Source of the DNA: Diorhabda sublineata
Lineage: Eukaryota > Arthropoda > Insecta > Coleoptera > Chrysomelidae
Direction: 5' to 3'
NCBI RefSeq assembly: GCF_026230105.1
Contig: NC_079477.1
Span: 5,523,001-5,587,000, forward strand
DNA length: 64,000 nt
The translations under genes and the position numbers were made by a program. How positions within the stretch are numbered: the stretch's first letter is position 1; each line of letters starts with the position of its first letter. Shown here piece by piece: positions 44,151 to 56,534 of this stretch. The notes beneath the pieces were generated by a model that saw only the letters and a list, made by a program, of their open reading frames with translations, made no database searches and was not told the DNA's origin.

Positions 44151-47100
44151 TTCCAAAGCAAATTAAACGTGAAAGGCAAACTGCTTCTTAGCCTCACTTC
44201 CAAGTGCCGCGATGCATCAATCGAGGCATCTGCTTGAAACTCTGACAAGTTGACGGGCTAATTCCACTGAGGCTCGAAATTATGGCGGCCGAATCTTGTA
44301 AATAATTATAAAGATTAAATTTAATGACTGTAACTGTATGGATCAAGCACCTTCATAAAGACTGCTAGCTATCTTCAGTATCTAACTTAGCAAGATTTCC
44401 GTTTCTTTCAAGAATAAATATTCACGTTTTATGCTTCCAAGTGGAACATATATATTATACGTTCTTGGTCCAGCAGTTGGTTTATTTCTACTCACGATTC
44501 TCTTCGGTGATCTTACCTCTAGCAAGCTTATGAAGTTGCTTGCATCAGATCAACTAAGGCATAGGCTACGAGCTGCCACTAGATGAAATGTCTCATCGGT
44601 TATGTAAACAGCGGTGTAGATGTAATCAAATTCCATATGATGTGTGAGGTATTGGTCGTTCTGATTGATTCAAACAAGTGGAAGCAAATAGGTGATAAAA
44701 ATTTTATTTTTTCTAACTTTGAAACATGAAATCTATCTGCTTTCTGTCTCGGCAACACTTACCTGAATTCATCAGTAACATTTTGCAAAATTAGACGAAA
44801 AAGCATTTCAATTTTAGATGAGATTTTGGGTAGATATACTTAGGAAACGTTTTGCGTTTACATATTTTTATCCATCTCAATATTTTCAATGTTACTGCTA
44901 CTCCTGTAGTTGAAGGAAAATTGTCAAATCAGGTTGGAGAACATTCCTTGTTCCCCAAAATCTTTTATCGGTGGTAAGATTCGGTAAACAATATTTTATA
45001 CTTGTTTGACCTATTGAACGATATTTTGGATAATCTGATTTTAAAACAATAGTTGAAAATGTGCTAAATATAAAGCTTCAATTTTTGACTTGTGCCTAAC
45101 AGATCATAACTTCTTAAACTCTTGGTTCGAGGATAATATATGAAACAGTAGCAGCAATTACTTTCTTCTCTACATAATATTAAAAAAAAAACTTGAATAC
45201 AGACACGCAAGTTAATAATTACAAATTTAAATAAAGAAAAAAGAAGCTGTAATAGAAGAATATAGGTCAGGCGATAATAGCGTCAAATAAGATGACTTTA
45301 AGGAAAAATACTTCGTACTAAAAAGATAGGTCACCTATCATCAAGGTCATGATCATTTTTTCCTTGTTGATCCTGAAAGTTGCAAGGGGGTTCTAAAATA
45401 TTTAAAAAACGATAAGCGAAGGAAGAAACCTGTTAACGCGCTAACAATTTTCGTCTTCATTGTGAAAATACACCATGTCACAAGTCGGTAGCTTTTTGAT
45501 GTTAAAAATCTTTCCGCTTGGCCACATCCGCCTCACTCACAAGCACCAAATGAATTTTGGTTCTTTCTGTTGAAAAGGGAAACGATTATACACCATTTTT
45601 GCATTTTATACTGTGTGCAGTCCCACATTGAAATAATAGTAAGTATGAATTTGAATGATCTCATTCTGATTGACTCACTATGGATTTATATCTAAAATGA
45701 AGCAGTGCAAATTCCCAGACGATTTATCTATGGCGGAATCATGCCGAAAGCGATAACAGCTATGAGAGAGACGCTCTCTGGGTTTGGTTTTTTTTTTTTT
45801 TGATATGAAATATCTTATATTGGGATTGAGTTTATGTGTGTGTAGTATTTACTAAGTTATTTTTTTAAATCTACGCTTCATGCAACTGAACGAGCGAAGA
45901 GATTTTAATCAAGTTGTACTCGTCCGATAAAGCATTCATAGGATCTTATAGTTCATAGTTAAGACAGTTGGCGGTCAAGACCGTCGCGCATCTAGTCCAT
46001 CTGATCTTGCCCCACTTAAGATAAAGCTTATAAGGCACAGTGGATTAATCCTTGTTAACGTAAATCCCATTCAATACGTCATCTATTTTCACAGATTATC
46101 ACTGAGTACGGGGCTATTTGAGATAAACCTTTGGCTCTTACGGAAAGGTTTTCCGATACTCATGATTTGATCTAATATTAATTTGGATTAAAAAAATCCC
46201 GAGGTCCTATTTCCGATAATTAAGCGGGTGCGTCTCGGCACGCTCTCCGTCAGTAGTAAAGGGATCAGACCGAGAAATGAAACTAACAATAAAAAAAATC
46301 AAAAACGACAATTTCAAAAAATGTAATTAAGTTAACGATTACTCAAAATCACATACATATTTCACCTTTTTTTTTATTGTCAATCAAATAAAATTTTGTA
46401 GGAAATATAATAAATAAACAACCTTTTACATTGTTTTTCATAAAACGTTTATTACATGTACAATTTTTCAAAATCTTACTTATTTACTAAAATTAACATA
46501 AGAAAATTTATATAAATTCAATTAAAATTATATTTACAAACAATACACTTATGTACTACAATTACAACTCCATATTTTTATGATGGTTTACAAAACAGTC
46601 AACTAAGCACAAGGGGGGTTTATTTGGACGGGATGGGGTTTTTCTCTGAGGGATGTTCATGATTATATCGTATTGTAACTTCTAAAAGTCGATTGAAAAA
46701 ATGAACAAAAATACACTGTGAGAAATATAGAAACGATATTGTTTGGAATAAAGTGAAATCAAAAAATATAAAAACAAAATGTTTTATGGAGAAATATATC
46801 CTAAAACTTGAAAAATAACTAAAAAACAAAACAAATAATTTAAAAATGATGATAATTCTAAAAATGGACTCAAAAATAAATGTTTGGTCCAATTTGCAAA
46901 GTTATTTATCAAAAATAGTTTTAGAAAATAGACTGAACGTTGAAATGTTGAAATTAAATATTTTTAATTAGAAAAAATGTCAACTTATGTAAACGATTTA
47001 GTTGTCATATTTGTTTTTTAACATGATTTTACTTATATACAGGTGGAATTTAAAAATTAATAGCTATAACAAAAGTAAAATCAACGAAAATTGTGTTTCA

Positions 47101-47200
47101 CTCTCCTGAAATTCAATTTTAAAAAGGCACACTTTCACTTGTCTGATTTTAAAACGGCGAACGGCGTATCTTACACTGTTTCTTCGAGAATCACGAAAGT
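44151..47200. other. Long spacer, nothing recognised
   Basis: Mostly AT-rich. The string CGTCTCGGCACGCTCTCCGT near 46231 resembles the tandem repeat at 47.2-47.4 kb. The open frame at 46620-46892 is Phe-rich and unrecognised; it shares TIRYN with the frame at 47171-47440. Confidence 0.3.
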
Positions 47201-47214
47201 ACAAAGCTGAATCC

Positions 47215-47375
47215 TTTGGTTGTAACGGATAGTTTGGTGTCGAGTTGTATAGTGAAGGGAAACAAGCATGCTCTCCGTTATTGGTGAAGGGAAAGAATAG
47301 CGTGCCGGCACGCGCTCCGTCAGTTGGTAAGGAATCGAAGAGCGTGCCGGCACGTTCTCCGTATTGAATAAGCTT
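47215..47375. repeat. GC-rich tandem repeat with GCGTGCCGGCACGC palindromes
   Basis: About three units of 40-48 bp, each with CTCCGTxAxTGGTxAAGGxA-like text. Two units carry the palindrome GTGCCGGCAC (47300-47313 and 47342-47354). The minus strand stays open through it (47171-47440) giving a repeated peptide TERVPAR / TENVPAR. No family recognised. Confidence 0.55.
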
Positions 47376-48799
47376 GCCAATGTGTGAGTGTTATCCACTT
47401 GCCTATGATCTGATCTGAAGTTTATTCCTCCTCTATACACTAGTTGCTTTCCGGATCAAAGTGTATTGTATGACCGTTAAATGGTCAGTCAGTCATATGT
47501 GTTCAAGAAGTGTCATGCCAAGTATTTCCTTCATCATAGAGCAATCCGTGTATCAGGTGGCTTCGTGTAAGACGTGTAAGAAAGATAGAATAAAATAAAT
47601 ACTTAACACATTTGATCTATACGATGATGATGTTGCAAACACCTCTAGCACCGTCAAATAATTTTTGATCTCTATTCAGTCGTTCCTTATCTCTATTTAG
47701 TTAACGCATAATCAACGTGCCAAATTAAAATTGTCGAGTTATGCTTGCTTAATGAATTTAATAAAGTACTGCAAATTATATATCGAGTGTGACTCATTGT
47801 GTCTTATTAACAACCCCAGTTAAAGAACCTAGAAAATAATATTTGAACTTAAAAATTATGTTGAAGACCTTCACCTGTCCCTTCTTGTATACTTTAACTA
47901 GTCATCTGTTTTCTAATAGCTATGTACAGAAGCTTGTCGGAAGCACCGTCATAAAGTTTTAAATTTCAGGAGGGTTACGACCCCCTATGTATATAAGAGT
48001 TTAATTTTAAACATTGTAACGAAGTGGTTAAGTGGATTCAGACTTTGAGAAGTATCTCTTTGAGCTTCTATTTTTAATGAAACAATGATAAGGAGTAATT
48101 TTTAAAAAACCCGTAATAATTTTCAATTTAATACTGCTTTTTAGTTCATTTACATAAATATGACGAGGGTTCTATTTCATATACTAACAGCTGTAAACAT
48201 TTAACTTGACTGCTTTAGGCGGTTTTAAATTAGTTTCTTTTCGTTACCTGGAGTAGATTATTTTTTGTTAGAAATGTAACGCGTCTCAAGAATAGTAGTT
48301 TCTCTGATAGGTTAACGATCCTTGGGGGCTGTTACTCTGAAAAATGAAAGAGGATTAACTAAATAAATGAAACCGATCCATATTCATTCGAGTATAGTTA
48401 ATTTAAGCGTTTACAGATAACTAGATACTATTGATATTAGATTATTTTTTTGAATAAAATGATTTGTAAACAAGGAATCATTTTAAATATAATTCATGAA
48501 ACTTCTTAAATTTGTTTGTGCAATTGAGAGAAACGTTAAATAAATAAATTAATAGATCAGTTATTCACGTTACAAAGTCATTTTGATTAAATTTTTATTA
48601 GAACGAATTCTTTTTAATATATAGATAAATTGAGAACCAAAACAATTCTTGAATGTCATCAGATATTGAATACACTGTCTGACGCGCGTTTTAATAATCA
48701 TCCTCAGAGACTGTTTTACACTAAATTTTCTCACCAATAAGCCTTCTCCCGCGAAAATTAATTTCAGCAAAAAACCTTCCTTGGCGGGAATCTTCATAT
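47376..48799. other. Spacer, possible LTR remnant near 47770-47830
   Basis: AATAAAGTACTGCA followed by a GTGTGACTCATTGTG-type stretch at 47760-47815 looks like the R/U5 end of a retroviral-type LTR, but no partner or coding region was found. The open frame at 48570-48803 adjoins the Penelope relic and is unrecognised. Confidence 0.25.
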
Positions 48800-49215
48800 T
48801 CATTCCTTGACTACTAAACTATAGAGTGGGCTGTAAGGAATTGGCCCTTTGTCCCCATTTAAGCTACTCTTATATCTAGCAATTTCAATGCTTCCAAATG
48901 CATCCAACAATTTATTATTGAATACATGTCTTAACAATTTTACATTATTAATATTAATGTCATGATTGTGTCTGGCAGTGTGATCGACAATACCTGATTT
49001 TCTGGTCCGTCTATATTTTAAATGTGCTATGTGCTCTTTAAACCGGACAATAACGGATCTCTTAGTCTGTCCAATATATTTTTCAAAATTACCACAACTA
49101 ATTTCATATCTACCACTCTTTTCCAAATTTGGTATTTTACTTAAATAATTTAAAATAAACTCTGCTAAATTTTCCTTCCAATCCTTTTGTATACAGGATT
49201 GACAGTTACCAGAAC
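48800..49215 (-). pseudogene. Penelope-like element GIY-YIG endonuclease relic
   Basis: The minus strand frame (49126-48800) reads GRYEISCGNFEKYIGQTKRS, then VRFKEHIAHLKYRRTRKSGI, DHTARHNHDIN and later IPYSPLYSLV. The YxIxC...YIGQTxRxxxxRxxEH pattern is a GIY-YIG nuclease, here the C-terminal endonuclease of Penelope-like retroelements. Upstream on the same strand QDWKENLAEF-like text continues it. The nuclease core with Tyr, Gly, Arg and His looks intact, but the reverse transcriptase is not present within the window. Confidence 0.7.
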
Positions 49216-49364
49216 AATTTTTTCTTGCTTTTTACTTTGAGTTTGGAAAAAGGTTGTTTCATAGAAATTTCTTAAATCTATGACGGTTAATTAATCAATT
49301 TCCAATTGATTTCCTCAAGTCTATGGATGTTTACAAGTAATTTCAAGAGCAGCGCGTGCATAAA

Positions 49365-49515
49365 CAAGCGAGAGAGGGACACAGTATCGCCATCTCTTAG
49401 CAGCAAGTGGAAATATCCTATTATTTTTGTCGAGAACGATAGAATCTTCCACGCGCTTCGAGTCTAGACAAGAACCATATAAAACGAATGTGCCGGCGCG
49501 ACGTGAGTCAGTGGA
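49365..49515 (+). promoter_or_regulatory. Heat-shock-type promoter (GAGA, HSE, TATA, Inr)
   Basis: A GAGAGAG run at about 49370-49377, then in-phase 5-bp heat shock element units AGAAT CTTCC ACGCG CTTCG (49441-49460), with AGAAC in phase at 49471. A TATATAAAA-type box (TATAAAA 49478-49484) and a TCAGT initiator at 49508-49512 follow, 31-32 bases further on. The order and spacing are those of insect hsp70-type promoters. It is followed by a leader of about 105 bases and the hAT ATG at 49616. Activity is inferred. Confidence 0.55.
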
Positions 49516-49615
49516 GTCGAGTTATCGAAGCGACACGGCTTTAGAAGAATTTTAATTGTAGTGCGAAGTAGTGATTGTGAAGCTATTGTGCATTATTGTT
49601 ACGATTTTGGCATAA

Positions 49616-50920
49616 TGTCACAAAAACATTGTGTGATTGCAGAATTTTTCAGTCTAAATGGGAAATTGCATATTTTTTCGTAGAATGGAAAGGTAAACCA
49701 CTGTGTTTGATTTGTAATCGAACAGTTGCTGTTTTTAAAGGATTTAATTTGAAGAAACACTATGATACGAATCATAAGTCAAAACTCAATTGTTACACTG
49801 AAAAAATATCTCAAAATTCGGTTCTTCAACTGAAGGAGAACATTAAGAAATTTACAAACTTTTCACTGGTTGTTGACGAGAGCACTGATACTGTTGGTAC
49901 AGCTCAACTTGCTATTTTTATACGAGGCATTAACAGTGACTTTGAAATAACTGAAGAACTATTAAAGTGCTTTCGATTGATAGGTACTACAACAGCAAAT
50001 GATATTTATAACAGAATATGAACTCGACTGTAATATACTTAGCAGCACAACTACGAATGGCGCTCCAGCAATGGCTGGCAAACATTCAGGCGTTGTAACT
50101 AAATTAAAACAGAAAACATCAGGGAATTTTCTGGAATTTCACTGTATAATAAATCAGGAATCGTTGACATCCAAACATTTAAACATGTACCATGTCATGC
50201 ATTAATTAAAATTGTAAATTTTTATAAGGAGCAGAGGACTAAATCTCCGACAGTTCAGGCAATTTTTACAAGATTTGGGCAAAAAGTTTTTTTATTTCAC
50301 CGAAGTTTGTTGGCTCAGTCGAGGAGTAGTTTTAGAAAGATTTTTTGCATTACGTGCCCTATTGAAGCTCTCATGTTAGCAAAAGGCAAACCAATTGATT
50401 ATGACAATGACTGGTGGATTGATTGTGCCTTTTTGGCAGATATAAATAAAGACTTGATTGATCTGAACATAAAGTCTGATTGTCACTCAAATGTATTCAT
50501 ATATTGAAGCCTTTGAAACAAAGTTGAGGCTGTGGGAAAATCATTAAAAAAATTTGAACTGTGAACCAAAAAAATTGGATGATTATTCTCAACTTCTGCA
50601 AAATTCGGATACGGAATTCAACAATCGTTTTGAGGACTCACAAAATGAATAAAATGGAATTCCCAATTTTCAACAATTTATTCAATTTTGAAGCTTCACA
50701 CGCACCAGTTCATTTACAAATGGCGTTTGGATAATTACCCGGAATTAAAATTAAAAAAGCATGCATGTTTGGTAACACCTATTTATGTGAGCAGATGTTT
50801 TCCGTCATGATAATAAATAAGAACAAAGAGCCATCAATGAGCTTGTCAAAAACAAGTATCTGGATCCTCGAGCTCAACATAATCACCTACTATCTTTTAT
50901 AACTTTGATATGATATTTAA
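49616..50920 (+). pseudogene. hAT transposase relic (ZBED/GTF2IRD2-like)
   Basis: ATG 49616 starts MSQKHCVIAEF; a frameshift leads into the 141-codon frame: WEIAYFFVEWKGKPLCLICN with a BED-type zinc finger (CLIC...HYDTNH), then FTNFSLVVDESTDTVGTAQL containing the first catalytic Asp of the hAT RNase H fold. Later frames give DIYNRI, TTNGAPAMAGKHSGVVTKL and CIINQESLTSKHLNM (the HCIIHQE block), LIKIVNFYKEQ, WIDCAFLADINKDLIDLNIK, and a decayed C-terminal dimerisation block with ELKLKKHACLVTPIYVS. Several frameshifts and stops, and part of the region between DxS and the insertion domain is deleted. Preceded by the heat-shock-like promoter; the 3' end near 51020-51056 has the ATGGACCTCTGTAAAA type of non-coding tail. 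Confidence 0.7.
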
Positions 50921-51059
50921 CAACCGTATATTATATATTTATATAATTTAATAAATAAAATGTTATAATAATTCAGTTCTTTTTTTTCTATTTTCAATCT
51001 GGCTCACCTACGAATTCAGAATTTAATATATGGACCTCTGTAAAATTGAGTTTGACACC

Positions 51060-53085
51060 ACTTTTTTAGACACTTTTAAGAAATAATAACAAACCAAATT
51101 ATAAAAAATTGTATTTCTATTATATATTTATATATTCAATTATAAAAAGTATGTTATCATGAGCAATTACTGAATCAACTGCGTTATCAAAACGAAGACT
51201 GTAATCAAAAAACAGAACTTAACTTAAGGAATTTATACGTGCGTATCGTCAGATTAACAGCACGAAGAATCATTCATAATAATTGGCAGATAACTGACCA
51301 CAAAATAATATTACCTGTGAGAGATTGTAGAACCAGGATTCGTAACGGTGATTCTTAGTTTTACTATGCTACACATTTTATCAGCCGCCGGGTTTTTGGA
51401 TTAACTTGGGTAAATGGATTTATCTAGTATCACTTCGGGGAGAATTTTTGTTCTAATTATGGAGGGTAGAGGTAAGGAGAACCATCTCTATGCTACAAAA
51501 AGTGTCCATCAAATCCTTTACGTTAGGGAAGCGCTACTATAGCATGAGTGTAAATTTTTAAAAGCATTAACAATACCAAAAATACATAAGTATTCGAGAG
51601 CTCGGAAAATATATTAAAGTTTGGTGTTTCATTGCCACGTTCCCAATAAAAAACTGCTCGTAATATAGCTGGCAAAGACTTAATTACAATTCATATACAT
51701 ATACGAGTAAATACATTTTTCTTTATATAAATTTTAAATGTATGAATATAGTAAATGTTTAATTAAAAAATATATTTAAAAATCAATGTTTTTCATACTG
51801 TAAGTTTAAAGAAAGATAATGACTTCGGCGTACTTCTTGAATTACTTTTCATTTTACGTCCACTCGGACAACTTTTCACTGAGCAGATTTTTCCCATTAT
51901 GATTCTATTGTCTATTAAAGTTTGGTGATAATGACACTTCATAATTACTTGCAAACATTCTTACAAATTCACAATAATTAAATAACATTCAGCGTTATCT
52001 CACAGTAGATTTACTAGGTTATTATTATTATTGGACTACATGAATAGTTTAGATTTTGTATACCAATATTTAAGTAATTGAATAACGTAATTAAATAACG
52101 ATAGACATTTTTTTAATACGTGTCGAATGCAATGAATACAGTTTATAATGTACTGTAAATATAAATGAGTTAGAATTATTAATGGCGACTTTAATACGGC
52201 GTCTGAGAAAGGAAAAAGCTCCAATTTAATCTGTTTTCTGTATGAACGTCACTTGTAGTAGGCATAGCAAGTAACTGAATAAATAGAGAGTGTGGATGGC
52301 TAGCACTCCTGCCGCCTGCACTTGCCGCATACACCCGCCTAGTTAGGAACTGGCGGTTGTAGATTAAAAAAAAATATTTTTGTACCTTTCTCATCCAAAA
52401 ATGTTCCTCTCCTTATGAATAGCTGTTGAATGCATACAAATAATAATAATGTAGGTATTGTATTAACAATTAAACCTAATAATTGCTTTTGGTTCAATAT
52501 ATTCTAGAAGTTTAACGTGTGGCGGTAATAGACAATTATACACATAAAAATATGTTTCTATACATTTTTGATCTAATAATGATTTAAAATCAGGAAAAAA
52601 CTGTAATTGGTAATGTCTAAAAATGGAAATATTCAAGTGCTTTGCTTCTTTTTATGTCATATGTCCAATATTACATTATCCTCGTCAGATATATTCATCA
52701 CTTCACCGAAGTTTGTTAAGCATGAGCAGAGCAGCAGCGGGTTTGATTTTTTGCGCCATAACCCGGTATAAATAGTGGAGACAAAGTCATTTTACGGTGC
52801 TTTTTTTCACGAAAATTTGTACATTCAAACTTTTGTAACTTTTTAGCAGATAATATTTGAAAGTTCTTACAGATTCCATTTCGAAGCTTAAACTTTAACG
52901 TTCAAAATTAGCTGCTTTAAATATTTTTACGTCATGTAGGAACCAAGTAATGCCTGAAAAAGTGAGAAAAAACGTCAATTTTGCAATAATTTTGCATTAT
53001 ATTGACGATACCTTTTTAAATATTGTTTTTTTTGCAAAACACTGCGGAGATATTTGTTACAGACCTTTTTAAAACAAATATTTTT
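51060..53085. other. Spacer with interspersed repeat copy
   Basis: 51590-51685 carries TTTGGTGTTTCATTGCCAC and AGCTGGCAAAGACTT, shared with 27500 and 30085 regions. A GC-rich patch at 52280-52350 has an open frame on the minus strand that I do not recognise. Confidence 0.35.
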
Positions 53086-54028
53086 GGAGTTTACTCCTTA
53101 AGAATCGATTTGCATATATAAGGGGCCCGGTATGAGAAAAATGTGAGGAGTAAAATCTATCGATGAATGCTGTCATTGTGAAGTTTTATTATCATTGTGT
53201 TCCGCTAAAGTGAACTGAAAGTATTTTCAAATAACTATGGCAGAAAGAGGTGTAAATGATATTGCCGGAACATCTAACAAACACGTGGTTGCAAGGTACC
53301 TTATAATTTATGTATTATATGTATGAGCATGTGCAATTTGTATTTATTAAATTTTTTAATAATTATCGATGTAGTTCATATAAATATATATTTGAAAACA
53401 ACACATAAAATTAGATAATCAACCCAATATGAATTATCGAGGGCATCCACATAAAATAGAAAATTTCTAACCTAACCAAAAATTTTTTTGTCGATGTCTA
53501 TAAATTCTTCCACGATATTATGATTTATTTTATAAATAATTTTTAAATATTAACAACTGTAGTCAATAATTCGATAATATTATCAGAAAAATCGACAATA
53601 TTTTTTCATTATAATAATGTTTTTATATAATTTTCTTTCGAAAAGTTATTTTTTTAGCTTATTTAAATAATTTTCATGTACTATTTATTATTGTATGTAA
53701 AAGATTTAGTGACATAATTATCTTTTTATAACCATTTTTGTTAATTATTAAGATAATATATTTTAAATAAAAAATTAATTATAATAATTTTAAAAAAATA
53801 TTTATAAAAACCTTTTTTTATCAATTTTCTTAGTCGGTTAAAATTTTTATAATTATGCATTTATAAATTTTCTAATTTTTTTTTTTATATTTTTTGACTA
53901 GGAAAAAATCTAAACCTCCAAAAACTCCAGCCGAGACACAGCGAGCTTACAAATTGAAAAAAAAATCAATGAAGGAAGCCCAAAATATTCTGGCAATCAA
54001 CCAATCTTTTTTAAGTTAAATAAACTTT
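53086..54028 (+). mobile_element. TIR element with spliced mini-gene, copy A
   Basis: From GGAGTTTACTCCTTAAG at 53086 the sequence matches the reverse complement of 12955-11995 almost base for base: TATATAAG box (53115-53122), GGGGCCC, exon 1, AT-rich intron and exon 2. The opposite inverted repeat is not found; similarity ends soon after the stop codon. Copy A lacks about 79 bases of leader present in copy B, but keeps the full exon 2. Confidence 0.65.
53237..54019 (+). CDS. Two-exon mini-gene in TIR element, 58 residues
   Basis: Exon 1 is 53237-53295 (MAERGVNDIAGTSNKHVVA plus two bases), with donor GTACCT at 53296. After a 606-base, extremely AT-rich intron, the acceptor is a long T tract then GACTAG at 53896-53901. 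Exon 2 is 53902-54019: KKSKPPKTPAETQRAYKLKK, then a helix-like KSMKEAQNILAINQSFLS and a stop. The phase 2 junction makes an Arg codon. Exon 2 is strongly basic. KTPAExQRAYxLKK resembles the KxPAERxRxYRxRK boxes seen in various insect transposon proteins, but I cannot name the family. Promoter, start, splice sites and frame are all shared with copy B at 12027-12730. It may be the 5' end of a lost transposase gene or a small functional product. Confidence 0.45.
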
Positions 54029-54875
54029 TTTCATATCTCTCTTTGATCAAGAGTTATCGCTTTATAAACAATTAAATTGTTTATAACAATAAATCGACCA
54101 GGCTTGGACTCGTCACCCTCGAATAATCGATTATATGCATAAAAAAACATAGGGAAACGCTCTAAAACTGAGGGGCTACGGAACTTCTTCGTAGCTGCCG
54201 TACTATTTATCACATTTTAAGTCACATCTATGACAATAAATTTTAAATCAATAGCAGATTATCCAGCTAATTCTTCACATTTTTGTATCTCTATGTTCAC
54301 AATATACTTTTTCAACTTTATCATTATTCATATCAGGTATTATTTAAATCATTCTTAAAGACCAATAGTACGAAAATTTCCGCCAAAAATTTTATTGCTC
54401 CCTTCATATAGAATAAAGTTTTTATTTAAAAAAACATTATTTACTCAGTTTTTTAGACACTTATGATAGTTCGCTTTATCCCGTAAACACGATTGTCAAG
54501 AAAATGTAAAGAATGACTATGAAATGGAAGTAAATATATTTAAAAGACCACCCACGGTTTCGGATCGTTTGATGTTAACAAGCAAAGAACATTTTATACA
54601 GTTGTAATGATAGATATATTGACTACAAAGAGATGTATCGGATGAATTCATGAGTTGAAAGTAAATTTTATTTTTAAATTGGCGTAAATATATGATTGAA
54701 TACTGCGGATCCTTCATAAACAGTCGTTTTTATCAATTTTTATGAATTATTAATACATATTCAATAGTTCACTTGAAGCAAACATTTTCTGTCCATTAAA
54801 ATACGTTTTGTGATTGTGTTCCCATATAGATTGACAAAAAATCTTCTACGGCACTTCAGTAACATTAAGCCAGAT
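54029..54875. other. Spacer
   Basis: Minus-strand open frames at 54031-54213 and 54517-54717 are unrecognised. Confidence 0.3.
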
Positions 54876-55863
54876 TCACATAGCCAGGGACATATGGAAG
54901 AGTCCGAAGTAGAGCATGCCATAAAAATCTTGAAAACCAAAAAGCAGCCGGATCTAACAACATCAAAATAGGGTGCTTGAAAGCTTTGGACGATAGGAAC
55001 TTCACCCATTCCAAATTCCAAAAGACTGGCTTAAATCAGTATGCATTCCATTGACTAAAAAGAACAACCCTAAGTCCTGTGACGAATATAGGATGATCAG
55101 TTCGATAAGCCACACACTAAAAGTACTATTGAAAATAATCTAGCAGAGATTATATCGAAAATGTGAATAACAACTAGGTGAAATGCAGCTTGGCTTTAGA
55201 AAAGGATTAGGAACTAGAGAAGCATTATTTGCTATCACAGTACTACTACAGAAGTGCAGAGAATACAACAAAAATGTATATGTGGGGTTCATTGATTTCC
55301 AGAAGGCCTTTTTTTAAAGTCCAGAAATCACTATAAATATTGAAAAAACTAAATTCATGGTTATAAGTAAAAACCAAAATATTAATAATAACCCTATACT
55401 CACACTGAATGGATATAGAATAGGTGCAAAAATACTGGTATGTCGGTTCAGACATAAACGCCCAAATGGATCCAGACGAAGAAATCAAGATCAGGATTAA
55501 AATGTCTCGGAACGCAATTGTCAAGTACTCTTCAAGGTTTGCAAACAGAAATCTAAACCTCCACGTCAGAATAGGATTCATGGAATGTTATGTGTGGTCA
55601 GTACTGCTTTACGGAGTGGAAACTTGGACCTTGAAAGCTCAAATGATATAAAATCTTGAGGAATTTGAGATGTGGCTCCATAGACGCATTGTAAAGATAC
55701 CATGGACTTACAGAATCACCAACGACAAAGTACTAAGACGCATTGGTCGCAAAAGAAAGCTGTTGACAAAAGGTCTAAGAAATAGGAAATTATTTATTGA
55801 ATGTCATGGAGTATGCGTATGGTGGAAACCAACCAAAAATCGCGTCTTGAATTTTACCTTGTA
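54876..55863 (+). pseudogene. LINE reverse transcriptase relic
   Basis: Reading across stops and frameshifts: NQKAAGSNNIKIGCLKAL (the KAxGxDxI block), a RMISSISHTLK-like block, MQLGFRKGLGTREALFAI, VGFIDFQKAF (Asp of block A), then after a deletion VGSDINAQMDPDEEIKIRIK, ECYVWSVLLYGVETWTLKAQ, NLEEFEMWLHRRIVKIPWTY and NDKVLRRIGRKRKLL. This is the RT and post-RT region of a LINE close to those at 18.9-19.5 and 56.5 kb. The YxDD catalytic block is deleted. Dead copy. Confidence 0.7.
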
Positions 55864-56534
55864 GGTGGTGAGGAAACGAGTGCGTCGATATGATATAGTC
55901 GTTGTTATATATTTTTTTCTATCCCATCTACTCTTTCAATTTCCTCTATTCCGGATATATTTATCTTGTTTCTGCGCGAGTAGATGCTTCTTAATAAGAA
56001 TGGCAATAGTATGGTTGGGATATTGTTGGTAGATTGATGTTAATGAACTTTGGGAATCTGAAATTTCTCAAGTGCTTCTAGAATATCAAAGTTTTCGAAG
56101 TGGAAGGCGGCTCCAGTTTCATCTTGGTTTTTTGAAGCATCTGTGTACACTTTATAAAACTGTATTTACTTAAGATTCTGAGGAAATCCTATTTTATTAC
56201 GTTTGTTGGTGATTGCTGATTTATCGAGTTGGGCAAGTTCTAGGTTTCTACTAAGGAGATATATTGTACATGGGGAATAGCATCTATTAGTTATGTATCA
56301 TAGATATTTGGGAATTGCAGATTCATACTTGATAGATATGTGTTAATTCTGTGAAAGAAATGGTAAGTAGTTTTTATTGACTAGGCCGAGGTTATTCCTT
56401 GTGGTAGGTATGTGAACAAAAAAGGGATGTATGATTCATAAAATAGTAAACAATCTAGATATAGTATAAAATCTCTCCTTCTTTTACTGCCTTGCACCTA
56501 TAGTGCGTTGTTTCCAGTGTTTTATATTGCCTAG
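55864..56534. other. Spacer
   Basis: No recognisable coding signal or repeat. Confidence 0.3.

Noticed and set aside
49509..51056. CAGTGGAGTC at 49509 and GACACCACTT near 51056 as hAT terminal inverted repeats
   Set aside because: Only partly complementary, and the 8-bp flanks do not match, so the element ends are left undefined.
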